DNA of 64,000 nucleotides, from contig NZ_JACCAA010000001.1 in assembly GCF_013408415.1 (NCBI RefSeq), positions 186,001 to 250,000 on the forward strand, written 5' to 3'. Under the pieces are notes generated by a model. That model saw nothing but the letters and a program-made list of their open reading frames with translations. It made no database searches and was not told where the DNA came from. The DNA comes from Nocardioides daedukensis (lineage in GTDB: Bacteria > Actinomycetota > Actinomycetes > Propionibacteriales > Nocardioidaceae). Both the position numbers and the translations under genes were made by a program. Shown here piece after piece: positions 53,619-63,444 of this stretch. Within the stretch, counting starts at the first letter, position 1. Every line of letters starts with the position of its first letter.

Positions 53619-56600
53619 TCAGCGGACGACCTTCACATAGAAGGTCTTGCCCGTGCTGGGCGCGAAGTTGGCCGAGCCGTTGAAGCGCGGCCGGATCTTG
53701 TTGGTGCCGATCCTGAGCGACGTGCCCTTGATGTTGATCCGCACCTTGCCGCCGCGGAGCCACGCCGTGCCGACGGACTTGCCGTTGGCGACCAGGGTGA
53801 CCGTTCCGGTGGGCTTGCCACCAGTGCTCGCCCGGACCGTGACAGTGGCATTCGTCGAGCCGGAGCGCCTGATCTTGGTGGGCCAGGCCTTCGCGCTGGT
53901 GCTGGTGCGCGCCCGGCTCACGGTGATCGGGAGTTCCTCGGTGACGGCCTCGAAAGTGTCGTCACCCGAATACCTCACGGTCAGCGTGTAGCTGCCGGCC
54001 TTGAGGTTGGTCGGGACCTTCACGCTCGCCTTGCCCTCACTGTCCACCGTGTCGGTGCCCAGGGTCTTCCAGCTGTGCTTGACGGTGACCTTGCCGGTCG
54101 GGACGGTGCCGTCACCGGAGGTGAGGCTGACCTTGACGTCGGAGGCCTGGCCGTAGCGCGACGGCTCGGGGTCGTGGACCGCGGACATCGTGGCGACTGC
54201 CTCGCAGACCTCGAGCTCGACGTTGTCGACGTACCAGCCGTCGAAGCCGTTGCAGCCGTCACGGCCTGCCACGAACGCGACCTGCACGCTGTCACCGGCC
54301 TTGACGCCGATCTTCGACAGGTCGATGCGCGAGGTGCCCCACGAGCCGTGCAGCTCGCCACCGTCCGTGCCCGAGAAGCCTTCCTCACCGGCGAGCGGGC
54401 TGGTGTTGCCCGCGTCCGCGGTCTCCATGGTCATGTTCGGACCGTTGACCAAGTAGGCGTCGGACGGAACGGTCTCGAACTGGCCGTTGTTGACCTTGAC
54501 CCGGACCAGACCACCGTCCCAGCCGCTCTCGGTGGCCACGTAGTGGTCGAACGAGACGACGGCCGAGACGCCGTTGGGAACCTCGATCTCGGGGCTGATC
54601 AGCGAGTTGGCACTGGAGATGTCATCGCTGCCCGGAACACAGTCACCCTCGATGGGGTCGGGGCCGAAGGCCACGCCACCCTCGTGGTCGGGTGCCTGGT
54701 TCGAGGTCTCCCAGGCGAAGCCGCGCTGGGCGCCCTCGGCCAGTTCCTCGGCCTGGGTCCAGTCGCCGAAGCCCTCGTCGAAGGTCTCCTCGAAGACGCT
54801 GGTGGTCTTGAAGCCCTCGCCACATGCGCTGCCGGCCTCGTCGGGGAGCAGCGGTTCGAACTCGCACTGCACCGGCTCGGTGCGGAGCTCGACGGCCTTG
54901 ATCATCGCGGCGACCTGCGCGCAGTCGTCGGTGCTGATCTTCTCGGTGGCGCTCTGGGCGTCGTCCTCGCTGGTGCTGAGCTTGGTCAACCGCTTGTCGG
55001 TCAGGTCGACGCACGAGGCCTCGAGCGAGTCAGCGTGGTCCACGAAGTTGCTGACCGGCGTCTGGTACTCGTTCATCGCCTTGAAGTAGATGTGCGCAGC
55101 CTTGGTGAGACCGATCCCCTTCACGGCGGTGCCGTTGTAGGTGCCACCGTCGACGAGCAGTGCATAGCCGTGGTTCGGCACACCGGAGTTGCTGTGCACA
55201 CCGCCGTTGTCGTCGGTGGCGCACTTGTACTCGGCGTCGGTGACCTTGCCCGGGTCGCCGTAGCAGGTCGGGTTCCACATGTCGCGGATCGCGCCACCGA
55301 AGGCGTCGGACTTCTCGCCCATCAGCCAGCGGTACGACGGGGCACGATCGCCGCCGGCGTCCTTCATGGTGATGTTGACCGTGTCGCCACCGGCGATCGC
55401 GGTGCGGATCAGTTCGCGGTCGGTCAGGCCGATCGAGACCGTGGCCGGCAGCGTCTCGTCCGTGCCGGACATGCCCAGCGCGGCGTCATCGTTGTTGCCG
55501 ATGATCAGCGCAGCAGCGCCCTCGGCCTTGGCAACCTCGGCCTTCTGGGTGAAGGCGCACATGCCGCGGTCGACCAGGACCACCTTGCCGGTGACGTCCT
55601 CGTTGTACGGCGAGCAACCGTCGGTGGCCGTGCCGCCCTCCTCCACAGCATCGGTCGGAGCCGCGACGTCACCGGTGATCCCGGTCGCGTCGAGCTGGGC
55701 ACCGAACGAGGCGCCACCGGTGAGGCAGTCGCGAGCGATCGAGCTCGGGCTGTTGATGGTCAACAGCGGCTTCGCGGGGGAGTAGGACGAGCAGGCGTTG
55801 ACCGTGCGCGGGGTGCTCAGGTCGCCCTCACCCTCGTCGAGCCGCCCGTTGATCAGGTCGATGGTCTCGCCCCAGATGTCGGAGTAGGACTCGTTGAGGG
55901 CACCGGCCTGCCACTGGTAGATCAGACCGTGGGTGAACTCGGTGTAGGCGTGACCCCACTCGTGCGCGACCACGTCGTCGGAGCTGACGCCGTCGCAGTA
56001 GTTGGTGGTCTGCCCGTTCCAGTTGGCGTTCGGGCACGAGATGGCCGGGTCGTTGTTGATGGTGTACATCGTGGCGCCCTTGCCGTCGAACGAGTCACGT
56101 CCGAAGGCGTTCTGGAAGAACCAGTAGGACTCGCCGGTGGAGCGGACCATGCTCTCCTGGTCCTCGTTCAGGGTGCCGGGCAGCGCATCGCCCTCCTCCC
56201 AGACCTGGGTCAGGTTCCGGTCGGCGTCTGCCTCGAAGAGAACCCGGTCGAGTGCGTCGTGGATCATCGAGTAGCGGTTCACCGGCTTGCCGTAGTCGGC
56301 GGAGATGAACACGATGTCGCGAACGTTCTTCTCGTTGGTGACCTCGACGCGATAGACCAAGGTGTTCTCGCCCTCGGAGCCGTTGACCAGGCCCGTGCGA
56401 TAGACCATCAGCTCGGTGCTGGCCGCCTTGATGCCCTTGGTGTCGCCCTTGGCGCCGTCGTGGCCCGGCGGGTTCGCCCGCACCGCACGGATCGCGTTCG
56501 CTGCCGCTTGCTTCTTCGTGATCTTCGGGGTGACCGAGAGCTTGAGGTCCGGGACGGTCTCACCGTTGACGCTGGTCAGGTCGCCGTCGGCGTCGACGTG

Positions 56601-56999
56601 TGCGCGGACCAGGCTGCCGAAGACCGGGACACCCTTGTACTCCTGGACGTAGTTGACCGTCGAGCCGCTGACGCCCTTGGTCACGCTGTCGCGCACCAGC
56701 TGCCCGCGAGGAGCGCCGAAGGCGGGAGCGAAGTCATCGAGATAGGCGTCAGCCTTGGCGGTGGCCCCGCCGGAGTTGCCCGGCATCAGGTCGCCGCCAC
56801 GGCCGGCGCGGATGAAGCCCACCTTGCCGGTCGCCTTCTCCTTGCGGATGGTCGTTGACCCGTCGGCCTGGCTGCGCATGGCCTGGATCTTCGTCGATGT
56901 GTCGTCCTTTGCCGCTGCCGGCGCAGACGCGAGTGTGGGTATGGCTGCGAGGCCAGCTCCCACAACGGTCAGGGCGATGCCCTGCCTGAGGAACTTCAC
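53619..56999 (-). CDS. Secreted M4 (thermolysin-type) metalloprotease with PA insert and Ig-like repeats
   Basis: A 1,126-residue exported protease. A signal peptide (about 1-30) is followed by an FTP/PepSY propeptide (about 50-220). The catalytic domain has HEWGHAYTEFTHG (near residue 343), GALNESYSDIWGE (Glu ligand) and VHSNSGVPNHGYALL (near 600). A protease-associated domain is inserted between them (about 420-560: GKVVLVDRGMCAFTQKAEVA). A jelly-roll-like region (about 740-920) and two Ig-like repeats (GTVPTGKVTVKHSWKTLG and GKPTGTVTLVANGKSVGTAW) follow. GTG 56999 is preceded by GGAGGGCACCATC. It degrades extracellular protein; the C-terminal repeats may bind the cell wall or substrate. 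Confidence 0.92.
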   Translation of the reverse strand: MKFLRQGIALTVVGAGLAAIPTLASAPAAAKDDTSTKIQAMRSQADGSTTIRKEKATGKVGFIRAGRGGDLMPGNSGGATAKADAYLDDFAPAFGAPRGQLVRDSVTKGVSGSTVNYVQEYKGVPVFGSLVRAHVDADGDLTSVNGETVPDLKLSVTPKITKKQAAANAIRAVRANPPGHDGAKGDTKGIKAASTELMVYRTGLVNGSEGENTLVYRVEVTNEKNVRDIVFISADYGKPVNRYSMIHDALDRVLFEADADRNLTQVWEEGDALPGTLNEDQESMVRSTGESYWFFQNAFGRDSFDGKGATMYTINNDPAISCPNANWNGQTTNYCDGVSSDDVVAHEWGHAYTEFTHGLIYQWQAGALNESYSDIWGETIDLINGRLDEGEGDLSTPRTVNACSSYSPAKPLLTINSPSSIARDCLTGGASFGAQLDATGITGDVAAPTDAVEEGGTATDGCSPYNEDVTGKVVLVDRGMCAFTQKAEVAKAEGAAALIIGNNDDAALGMSGTDETLPATVSIGLTDRELIRTAIAGGDTVNITMKDAGGDRAPSYRWLMGEKSDAFGGAIRDMWNPTCYGDPGKVTDAEYKCATDDNGGVHSNSGVPNHGYALLVDGGTYNGTAVKGIGLTKAAHIYFKAMNEYQTPVSNFVDHADSLEASCVDLTDKRLTKLSTSEDDAQSATEKISTDDCAQVAAMIKAVELRTEPVQCEFEPLLPDEAGSACGEGFKTTSVFEETFDEGFGDWTQAEELAEGAQRGFAWETSNQAPDHEGGVAFGPDPIEGDCVPGSDDISSANSLISPEIEVPNGVSAVVSFDHYVATESGWDGGLVRVKVNNGQFETVPSDAYLVNGPNMTMETADAGNTSPLAGEEGFSGTDGGELHGSWGTSRIDLSKIGVKAGDSVQVAFVAGRDGCNGFDGWYVDNVELEVCEAVATMSAVHDPEPSRYGQASDVKVSLTSGDGTVPTGKVTVKHSWKTLGTDTVDSEGKASVKVPTNLKAGSYTLTVRYSGDDTFEAVTEELPITVSRARTSTSAKAWPTKIRRSGSTNATVTVRASTGGKPTGTVTLVANGKSVGTAWLRGGKVRINIKGTSLRIGTNKIRPRFNGSANFAPSTGKTFYVKVVR

Positions 57000-57203
57000 G
57001 ATGGTGCCCTCCAGAATCTTTCCGAGATGTCATGGCGGGGGTGTGCACATGACTTGGGTCACATTAGGGAGAACGCCCGCGATGGTCCAGACCTGACGCA
57101 AGGCTTTCGGATAACGGGTTGATCACCGAAAGATCTCCGACGCCCTGCGACACGCATCCTGTTATCCCTGTGACTGGTGTGACGATCGCCTAGAGTCCTG
57201 AGC

Positions 57204-59819
57204 ATGGCGACCCGTACGTCTTCCCCGCCGGGTTCGCGGAGCAAGAGCACGTCCAGGAGCAGTTCTGCAAAGAATCGTTCCGGGGCATCCTCGAGCACCC
57301 GACCCCGGAGTACAGGCAGCCAGGCCAAGCGAAAGCCGACGACGAAGCGCAAGCCCACTGGGGGCTCGCGCCCAGCGCCTCGAGCTGTTCGTTCTGGACC
57401 TGGACCGATTCTGCGCGTCTTCGTGGCCCTTGGCAGCGCGATCGCAGCCCTCTGGCTGGGCATCGCCCACGCCGTCGGCGCGACCGCGCGGTCGATCGGT
57501 CGCAGCGCGCGAGACATCAACCCGGAGCAGCGCCGCGACGGGATCGGACTGGCCCTGTTCGGCCTGGCCCTGGTCGTCGCCGCCGCCGTGTGGTGGCAGC
57601 TGCCGGGTGGCGTGATGGACGCCTTCCGCACGATGATCGCCGGCTCGGTCGGCAAGCTGGCCTGGTTCGTACCGCTGGTGCTGGTCTACGTCGGCTGGCG
57701 CAACCTGCGCGACCCCGAGCGCAACGGGCCGGTGGGTCGCCAGATCATCGGCTGGGCCGCTCTCTGCTTCGGTGTGCTCGGCATCGTGCACATCGCCAAC
57801 GGCAGCCCGCGCCCCGTGATGGGCGACACCGAGCGTCTCCAGCAGGCCGGGGGAGCGATCGGCTACGTCGTTTCCAGCCTGCTGCTGGACCTGCTGCGCT
57901 CGGCGTACGTCGTGGTGCCGCTGCTGGCGCTGCTCGCCGTGTTCGGCGTGCTGATCGTCTCGGCGACGCCCGTCTACCAGATCCCCGCCCGGATGGCCCA
58001 GACACGCGACTGGCTGCTCGGACGCTCCGTCCCCGAGACCGATGAGGAGAGCACCGAGCCGATCCGCGCCCGCCGCTCCCGCAAGAGTGCCGGCGACGAG
58101 GAGATCGACCCGGACCTCGGCGACCCCGCCTACGACACCCCGGTGCTCGAGGACCGCGAGGTGAAGAAGCGTCGCCGCAAGAAGGACGCACTCGACGTCG
58201 CCCAGGAGCTGGACGGCGACGTGAGCGTTCCCGAGCCGCCGACCCCGGTCGTGCCCGACCCGATCCAGGCCGACGAGGTCAAGCCCGGCCTCGAGCCGCC
58301 GTCGCACGCACAGCTCCCGCAGCGGGTCGAGCAGCTCGCCCTCTCCGGCGACATCACCTACTCCCTGCCCCAGAGCGACGCGCTCAAGCCGGGCTCGGTG
58401 CACAAGGCGAAGTCCAAGGCCTCCGATGCCGTGGTCGACCGCCTGACCCAGGTGCTCGACGAATTCGGCATCGACGCCCACGTGACCGGCTACACCCGCG
58501 GTCCCACGGTGACCCGCTACGAGGTCGAGCTGGGCCCCGGCATCAAGGTCGAGAAGGTCACGGCGCTGTCCAAGAACATCGCCTACGCCGTCGCCTCGGC
58601 CGACGTCCGGATCCTCAGCCCGATCCCGGGGAAGTCGGCGATCGGTGTCGAGATCCCCAACGTGGACAAGGAGATCGTCACCCTCGGCGACGTCCTGCGC
58701 TCCAACACCGCACGCTCCGACCACCACCCGATGGTGGTCGGGCTCGGCAAGGACGTCGAGGGTGGATTCGTCGTCGCCAACCTGGCGAAGATGCCGCACC
58801 TCCTGGTCGCCGGTGCGACCGGGTCCGGAAAGTCCAGCTTCATCAACTCGATGATCACCTCGCTGCTGATGCGCTCGACCCCGGACGAGGTCCGGATGAT
58901 CATGGTCGACCCCAAGCGGGTCGAGCTGAACGCCTACGAGGGCATCCCGCACCTGATCACGCCGATCATCACGAACCCCAAGAAGGCCGCCGAGGCCCTC
59001 CAGTGGGTCGTGCGCGAGATGGACCAGCGCTATGACGACCTGGCCAACTTCGGCTTCCGTCACGTCGACGACTTCAACAAGGCGGTGCGTGCGGGCAAGG
59101 TCGAGCTTCCCGCTGGCAGCGAGCGCGAGCTCGCTCCCTACCCCTACCTGTGCGTCGTGGTCGACGAGCTCGCGGACCTGATGATGGTCGCTCCGCGCGA
59201 CGTCGAGGACGCGGTCGTCCGGATCACCCAGCTGGCCCGCGCTGCCGGGATCCACCTGATCCTGGCAACGCAACGCCCCAGCGTCGACGTCGTCACCGGC
59301 CTGATCAAGGCCAACGTCCCGTCCCGGCTCGCCTTCGCGACCTCGTCGCTGGCCGACAGTCGGGTCATCCTCGACCAGCCCGGCGCCGAGAAGCTGGTCG
59401 GACAGGGTGACGGGCTGTTCCTTCCGATGGGCGCCAGCAAGGCCGTGCGCGTGCAGGGCTCCTGGGTGAGTGAGGCCGAGATCGCCGCGGTCGTCAAGCA
59501 CGTCAAGGAGCAGCTGGAGCCGACCTACCGCGAGGACGTCACGGCCCCGGCCCAGAGCAAGCGCGACCTGGACGACGACATCGGCGACGACCTCGACCTG
59601 GTGGTCCAGGCCGTCGAGCTCGTGGTGTCGACGCAGTTCGGGTCGACCTCGATGCTTCAGCGCAAGCTGCGCGTCGGCTTCGCCAAGGCCGGACGCCTGA
59701 TGGACATCATGGAGAGCAGGGGAGTGGTGGGCCCAAGTGAGGGATCCAAGGCCCGCGACGTCCTGATCAAGCCCGACGAACTCGATTCAGTCATTGCGAC
59801 CCTGCAGGGGGAGATGTGA
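57204..59819 (+). CDS. ftsK: DNA translocase FtsK/SpoIIIE
   Basis: An 871-residue motor that clears the chromosome from the division septum. A basic Ser/Arg-rich N-terminus is followed by four membrane segments (about 70-270), an acidic linker and the motor domain. The motor has AGATGSGKSSFINS, LCVVVDELADLMMV and LATQRPSVDVVTGLIKANVP. The C-terminal gamma winged helix (TSMLQRKLRVGFAKAGRLMD) reads the chromosome orientation sites. Its stop overlaps the next start (GTGA). Confidence 0.97.
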   Translation: MATRTSSPPGSRSKSTSRSSSAKNRSGASSSTRPRSTGSQAKRKPTTKRKPTGGSRPAPRAVRSGPGPILRVFVALGSAIAALWLGIAHAVGATARSIGRSARDINPEQRRDGIGLALFGLALVVAAAVWWQLPGGVMDAFRTMIAGSVGKLAWFVPLVLVYVGWRNLRDPERNGPVGRQIIGWAALCFGVLGIVHIANGSPRPVMGDTERLQQAGGAIGYVVSSLLLDLLRSAYVVVPLLALLAVFGVLIVSATPVYQIPARMAQTRDWLLGRSVPETDEESTEPIRARRSRKSAGDEEIDPDLGDPAYDTPVLEDREVKKRRRKKDALDVAQELDGDVSVPEPPTPVVPDPIQADEVKPGLEPPSHAQLPQRVEQLALSGDITYSLPQSDALKPGSVHKAKSKASDAVVDRLTQVLDEFGIDAHVTGYTRGPTVTRYEVELGPGIKVEKVTALSKNIAYAVASADVRILSPIPGKSAIGVEIPNVDKEIVTLGDVLRSNTARSDHHPMVVGLGKDVEGGFVVANLAKMPHLLVAGATGSGKSSFINSMITSLLMRSTPDEVRMIMVDPKRVELNAYEGIPHLITPIITNPKKAAEALQWVVREMDQRYDDLANFGFRHVDDFNKAVRAGKVELPAGSERELAPYPYLCVVVDELADLMMVAPRDVEDAVVRITQLARAAGIHLILATQRPSVDVVTGLIKANVPSRLAFATSSLADSRVILDQPGAEKLVGQGDGLFLPMGASKAVRVQGSWVSEAEIAAVVKHVKEQLEPTYREDVTAPAQSKRDLDDDIGDDLDLVVQAVELVVSTQFGSTSMLQRKLRVGFAKAGRLMDIMESRGVVGPSEGSKARDVLIKPDELDSVIATLQGEM

Positions 59820-61789
59820 GCGCACAGGAGTCCTACGACCTGGTCGGCGACCCTCGGGAGGAGACCACGGGCAACGTGCTCGGCACCGCCCCCGAGATCA
59901 TCGAGATCCGTCGCAACTCGGGGCTGGCCGGCCTGGTCGGCGTGGTGTCGTCCGCGGTGGCCATCGCCTGGCTCGGCCGTGCCGTGCAGACCGGCGCAGT
60001 CCTGGACTGGACGTTGTTCGCCATCACCGGCGTGCTCGGCGCTGTCTGGCTGCACGCCCTGGTCGACGCCCGTACGCCGCTGCTCGTTGCGGACAGCCAG
60101 GGCGTCCGCCTGCGACTCGGTCGCGTGTGGCGGGGACTCCCGTGGGGAGCGCTGGAGTCGATCGAGCACACCCCGCGTCGTGGACTCTTCCGCGACGGCC
60201 TGATCGTGCTGCACCCGCACAACGTGGACCGTGTCCTGACCGAGCTCGACTCGTCGGGCCGACGCCAGAGCACGTGGAGCCAGCGACTGCACGGTGCGCC
60301 CCTGGCGGTGCCGCTCGGGCTCTCCACCCGGGTCGGCGACCTGTCCGAGGACCTGACCACCTCGCTGCGGATGCTGGCCGGTGCCACCACCCACGTGGTG
60401 GAGGTTGCGCCGTCAGCCCCCGAATCCGCAGACGCAGCTGACTTCGGCGCCCCGGTCGACGACCACCGGGTCTCGCATGACTCCGAGACCGACGGTCAGT
60501 ACGTCGAGACCAGGTCGAGCGATGGGACCGGGATCCGTGACGCCGGTCCGTTCCGTGATCCAGAGTCGATCCACGAGAGCGGGTCGAGCGATGCGGAGAC
60601 GAGCGACGACCGTACGCACGACACCGCGGAGCCCCGCCCCGCCCGTTTCGTGACGGCTCTCACCACGCTCCGCACCCGTGTCGCCGAGCGCCTGGTCCGA
60701 GCGGACCGAACCGCGGACGACGCCGACCTCGAACCTGGCGAGACCCCCGTCGGGGCCGGCTCTGGCGCCACCGGCGAGAGCACCGCACCGATCGTCGCCA
60801 GTCCCACCCCGCAGCCGCTGCGCGAGGCCACCTCGGTGGCCCGCATCGAGATCCGCAGCAACTTGGTCCTGGAGGGCACGGCCGCGCGCAAACTGGACGA
60901 GTCCACCTCGGACCGCACTCTGCCCGAGGGGCGCGAGCTGCGCCGCGACGGCAGCGTGAGCCTGGTCGAGGACACCGTCATGTGGGGCGACCGGGTGCGC
61001 CCGATCGCGACCGCGGGCGACGTGGTCGAGCCACTGGTGATCGACGACTTCGCCGTGGAGCCGGCCAGCGAGCCGGTGATCGGTCCCGACATCGCCGCGG
61101 CCCGCACCCGGATCGGGCTGAGCATCGACGCTCTCGCCGACCGGACCCGGATCCGTCCGCACGTGCTTGAGTCGATCGAGGTCGACGACTTCCACGCATG
61201 CGGTGGCGACTTCTATGCCCGCGGTCACCTGCGGACGTTGGCACGGGTCCTCGGTCTTGACGCGGCGCCGCTGCTGACGGCGTACGACGAGAAGTATGCG
61301 GACGCCCCGATCAACGCGCGCCGGGTGTTCGAGGCCGAGCTCGGCACAGGTGCCGGGGGAGGGCTGCGCGCGACCAAGGGTGGCCCCAACTGGTCGCTGA
61401 TGATCGCCGTGGTGATGACCCTGGTCCTGGCCTGGTCGATCGCCCGTCTGGCGATGGACTCGCCCGTCGAGATCCAGAACCCTGCCCCGATCCTCAACGG
61501 ATCCGACGGCCCCAACCAGACCGCGCCGATGAGCGAGAACGTCACCCTCAAGGTGAGCTCGACCAGCTCGACCCAGCTCGAGGTGCGAGACGGCAACAAG
61601 AAGGTCGTCTTCGACGACAGCGTCGACTACGGCGAGGTGCACCGCATCGACGTGCTCCCGCCGGTCCGGGTCACTGCCGAGGACGCCGGCGCGATCGAGG
61701 TCGAGATCGACGGAGAACCGCGCGGCAGCCTGGGCCAGGACGGCAAGGAAGCCAGCAAGTCCTATCGCGCAGCCACCGACAAGGACTGA
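59816..61789 (+). CDS. Helix-turn-helix RodZ-like membrane protein with N-terminal PH-like domain
   Basis: A 657-residue protein from GTG. Residues about 1-200 have two membrane segments and a PH-like part (GVRLRLGRVWRGLPWGALES). A disordered acidic region spans about 200-420. The RodZ core follows: HTH (IAAARTRIGLSIDALADRTR near 425-490), one membrane segment (LMIAVVMTLVLAWSIARLAM near 530) and a DUF4115 C-domain. RodZ links cell-shape machinery to the membrane. The long N-terminal addition is unusual for RodZ. A 13-bp tandem duplication starts at its 3' end. Confidence 0.85.
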   Translation: MSAQESYDLVGDPREETTGNVLGTAPEIIEIRRNSGLAGLVGVVSSAVAIAWLGRAVQTGAVLDWTLFAITGVLGAVWLHALVDARTPLLVADSQGVRLRLGRVWRGLPWGALESIEHTPRRGLFRDGLIVLHPHNVDRVLTELDSSGRRQSTWSQRLHGAPLAVPLGLSTRVGDLSEDLTTSLRMLAGATTHVVEVAPSAPESADAADFGAPVDDHRVSHDSETDGQYVETRSSDGTGIRDAGPFRDPESIHESGSSDAETSDDRTHDTAEPRPARFVTALTTLRTRVAERLVRADRTADDADLEPGETPVGAGSGATGESTAPIVASPTPQPLREATSVARIEIRSNLVLEGTAARKLDESTSDRTLPEGRELRRDGSVSLVEDTVMWGDRVRPIATAGDVVEPLVIDDFAVEPASEPVIGPDIAAARTRIGLSIDALADRTRIRPHVLESIEVDDFHACGGDFYARGHLRTLARVLGLDAAPLLTAYDEKYADAPINARRVFEAELGTGAGGGLRATKGGPNWSLMIAVVMTLVLAWSIARLAMDSPVEIQNPAPILNGSDGPNQTAPMSENVTLKVSSTSSTQLEVRDGNKKVVFDDSVDYGEVHRIDVLPPVRVTAEDAGAIEVEIDGEPRGSLGQDGKEASKSYRAATDKD

Positions 61790-61830
61790 CCGGGAAGACT
61801 GACCGGGAAGACTGACCCAGAAGGACTGAA
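61785..61830 (+). repeat. 13-bp imperfect tandem repeat across a stop codon
   Basis: Units starting GACTGA occur at 61785, 61798 and 61811, and a fourth, altered copy at 61825. The first contains the TGA stop of the HTH/RodZ-like gene. The duplicated units continue downstream as non-coding DNA. Confidence 0.85.
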
Positions 61831-61974
61831 CAGCCAGGCAGCACCCGACGCCGGCGCCGACATCCGCAAGGAGATCGACGCCGGCGTCGATGCATTTCTC
61901 ACCGGGTGTGGGGCCTCTCACCGGGTCGTCGTTGTGCCGAAAGGCCTCGTCGCAAGGCATACTCAGGACCAACC

Positions 61975-63444
61975 ATGACGACTTCAGACACACGCCCCAC
62001 GGACGGACTGATCTCCGTCTCCATGGTGACCCTCGGTTGTGCCCGCAACGAGGTCGACTCCGAGGAACTCGCGGGCCGGCTCGAGGCCGACGGCTTCCGG
62101 CTCGTCGATGACCCCGAGGACGCAGACACCGTCGTGGTCAACACGTGTGGCTTCGTGGAGGCGGCCAAGAAGGACTCCGTCGACACCCTGCTCGCGGCAT
62201 CCGACCTCAAGGCCGATGGCCGCGCCCGCGCCGTCGTCGCCGTCGGCTGCCTCGCCGAGCGCTACGGCAAGGACCTCGCGGCCTCGTTGCCCGAGGCTGA
62301 TGCCGTCCTGGGCTTCGACGACTACCCCGACATCGCGGACCGGTTGCGCTCGATCCTGGCGGGGGAGACCCACCACCCGCACACGCCCGCGGACCGTCGC
62401 CTGCTGCTGCCGATCTCTCCGGTCGACCGCGACGCCAGCACGCTCAGCGTCCCCGGCCACGGCGCACCCGCGGTGGACGCACCGGACCTGTCCGCCGACC
62501 AGGCCCCGGCCTCCGGCCCTCGCGCCGTACGCCGTCGTCTCGACGGTGGCCCGATGGCTCCGCTCAAGCTGGCCTCCGGATGCGACCGACGCTGCTCGTT
62601 CTGCGCCATCCCGAGCTTCCGTGGCTCGTTCGTCAGCCGACGCCCCAGTGACGTGCTCGCCGAGGGCCAGTGGCTTGCCGAGCAGGGCGTCAAGGAGCTG
62701 TTCCTGGTCAGCGAGAACTCCACGTCCTACGGCAAGGACCTGGGAGATCTGCGACTGCTCGAGACGATGCTCCCCGAGCTCGCCGCCATCGACGGCCTCG
62801 AGCGGGTGCGGGTCTCCTACCTGCAGCCGGCCGAGACCCGGGACGGTCTGATCGAGACGATCGCAAACACCCCCGGCGTCGTTCCCTACTTCGACCTCTC
62901 CTTCCAGCACGCCTCCGCGCCTGTGTTGCGCCGGATGCGTCGCTTCGGTGACCCGGAGAGCTTCCTGGGCCTGCTCGACAAGGTCCGCCGCTTGGCTCCC
63001 ACGGCCGGCGTCCGCTCCAACGTGATCGTCGGGTTCCCCGGCGAGACCGAGGACGACCTGCAGACCCTGTGTGACTTCCTGGTCGCCGCCCGGATGGATG
63101 TGACCGGCGTGTTCGGCTATTCCGACGAGGACGGCACCGAGGCCGAGGGCTTCGACTCCAAGCTCGACGAGGACGAGGTGCGCGAGCGCACCGAGCACGT
63201 CACGGCACTCGTGGAGGAGCTCAACGCGCAGCGCGCCGAGGAGCGGATCGGCGAGCACGTCGACGTACTGCTCGAGAGCATCGTCGACGGCGTGGGTGAG
63301 GGACGCGGCGCCCACCAGGGCCCCGAGGTCGACGGCACCACTACGATCGAGGACCTCCCTGAGGGTGCAGTGATCGGTGACATGGTCGCGGCCACCGTCG
63401 TCGGCACCGACGGCGTCGACCTGATCGCGCAGGCGGCTCGATGA
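61975..63444 (+). CDS. rimO: Ribosomal protein S12 methylthiotransferase
   Basis: A radical-SAM enzyme that methylthiolates an Asp of S12. The 489-residue protein has an N-terminal cluster domain with Cys in [28 protein letters not shown] and [12 protein letters not shown]. The SAM cluster is [17 protein letters not shown], and a TRAM domain ends it. ATG 61975 matches the family start. It overlaps pgsA by 4 bp. Confidence 0.96.
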   Translation: MTTSDTRPTDGLISVSMVTLGCARNEVDSEELAGRLEADGFRLVDDPEDADTVVVNTCGFVEAAKKDSVDTLLAASDLKADGRARAVVAVGCLAERYGKDLAASLPEADAVLGFDDYPDIADRLRSILAGETHHPHTPADRRLLLPISPVDRDASTLSVPGHGAPAVDAPDLSADQAPASGPRAVRRRLDGGPMAPLKLASGCDRRCSFCAIPSFRGSFVSRRPSDVLAEGQWLAEQGVKELFLVSENSTSYGKDLGDLRLLETMLPELAAIDGLERVRVSYLQPAETRDGLIETIANTPGVVPYFDLSFQHASAPVLRRMRRFGDPESFLGLLDKVRRLAPTAGVRSNVIVGFPGETEDDLQTLCDFLVAARMDVTGVFGYSDEDGTEAEGFDSKLDEDEVRERTEHVTALVEELNAQRAEERIGEHVDVLLESIVDGVGEGRGAHQGPEVDGTTTIEDLPEGAVIGDMVAATVVGTDGVDLIAQAAR

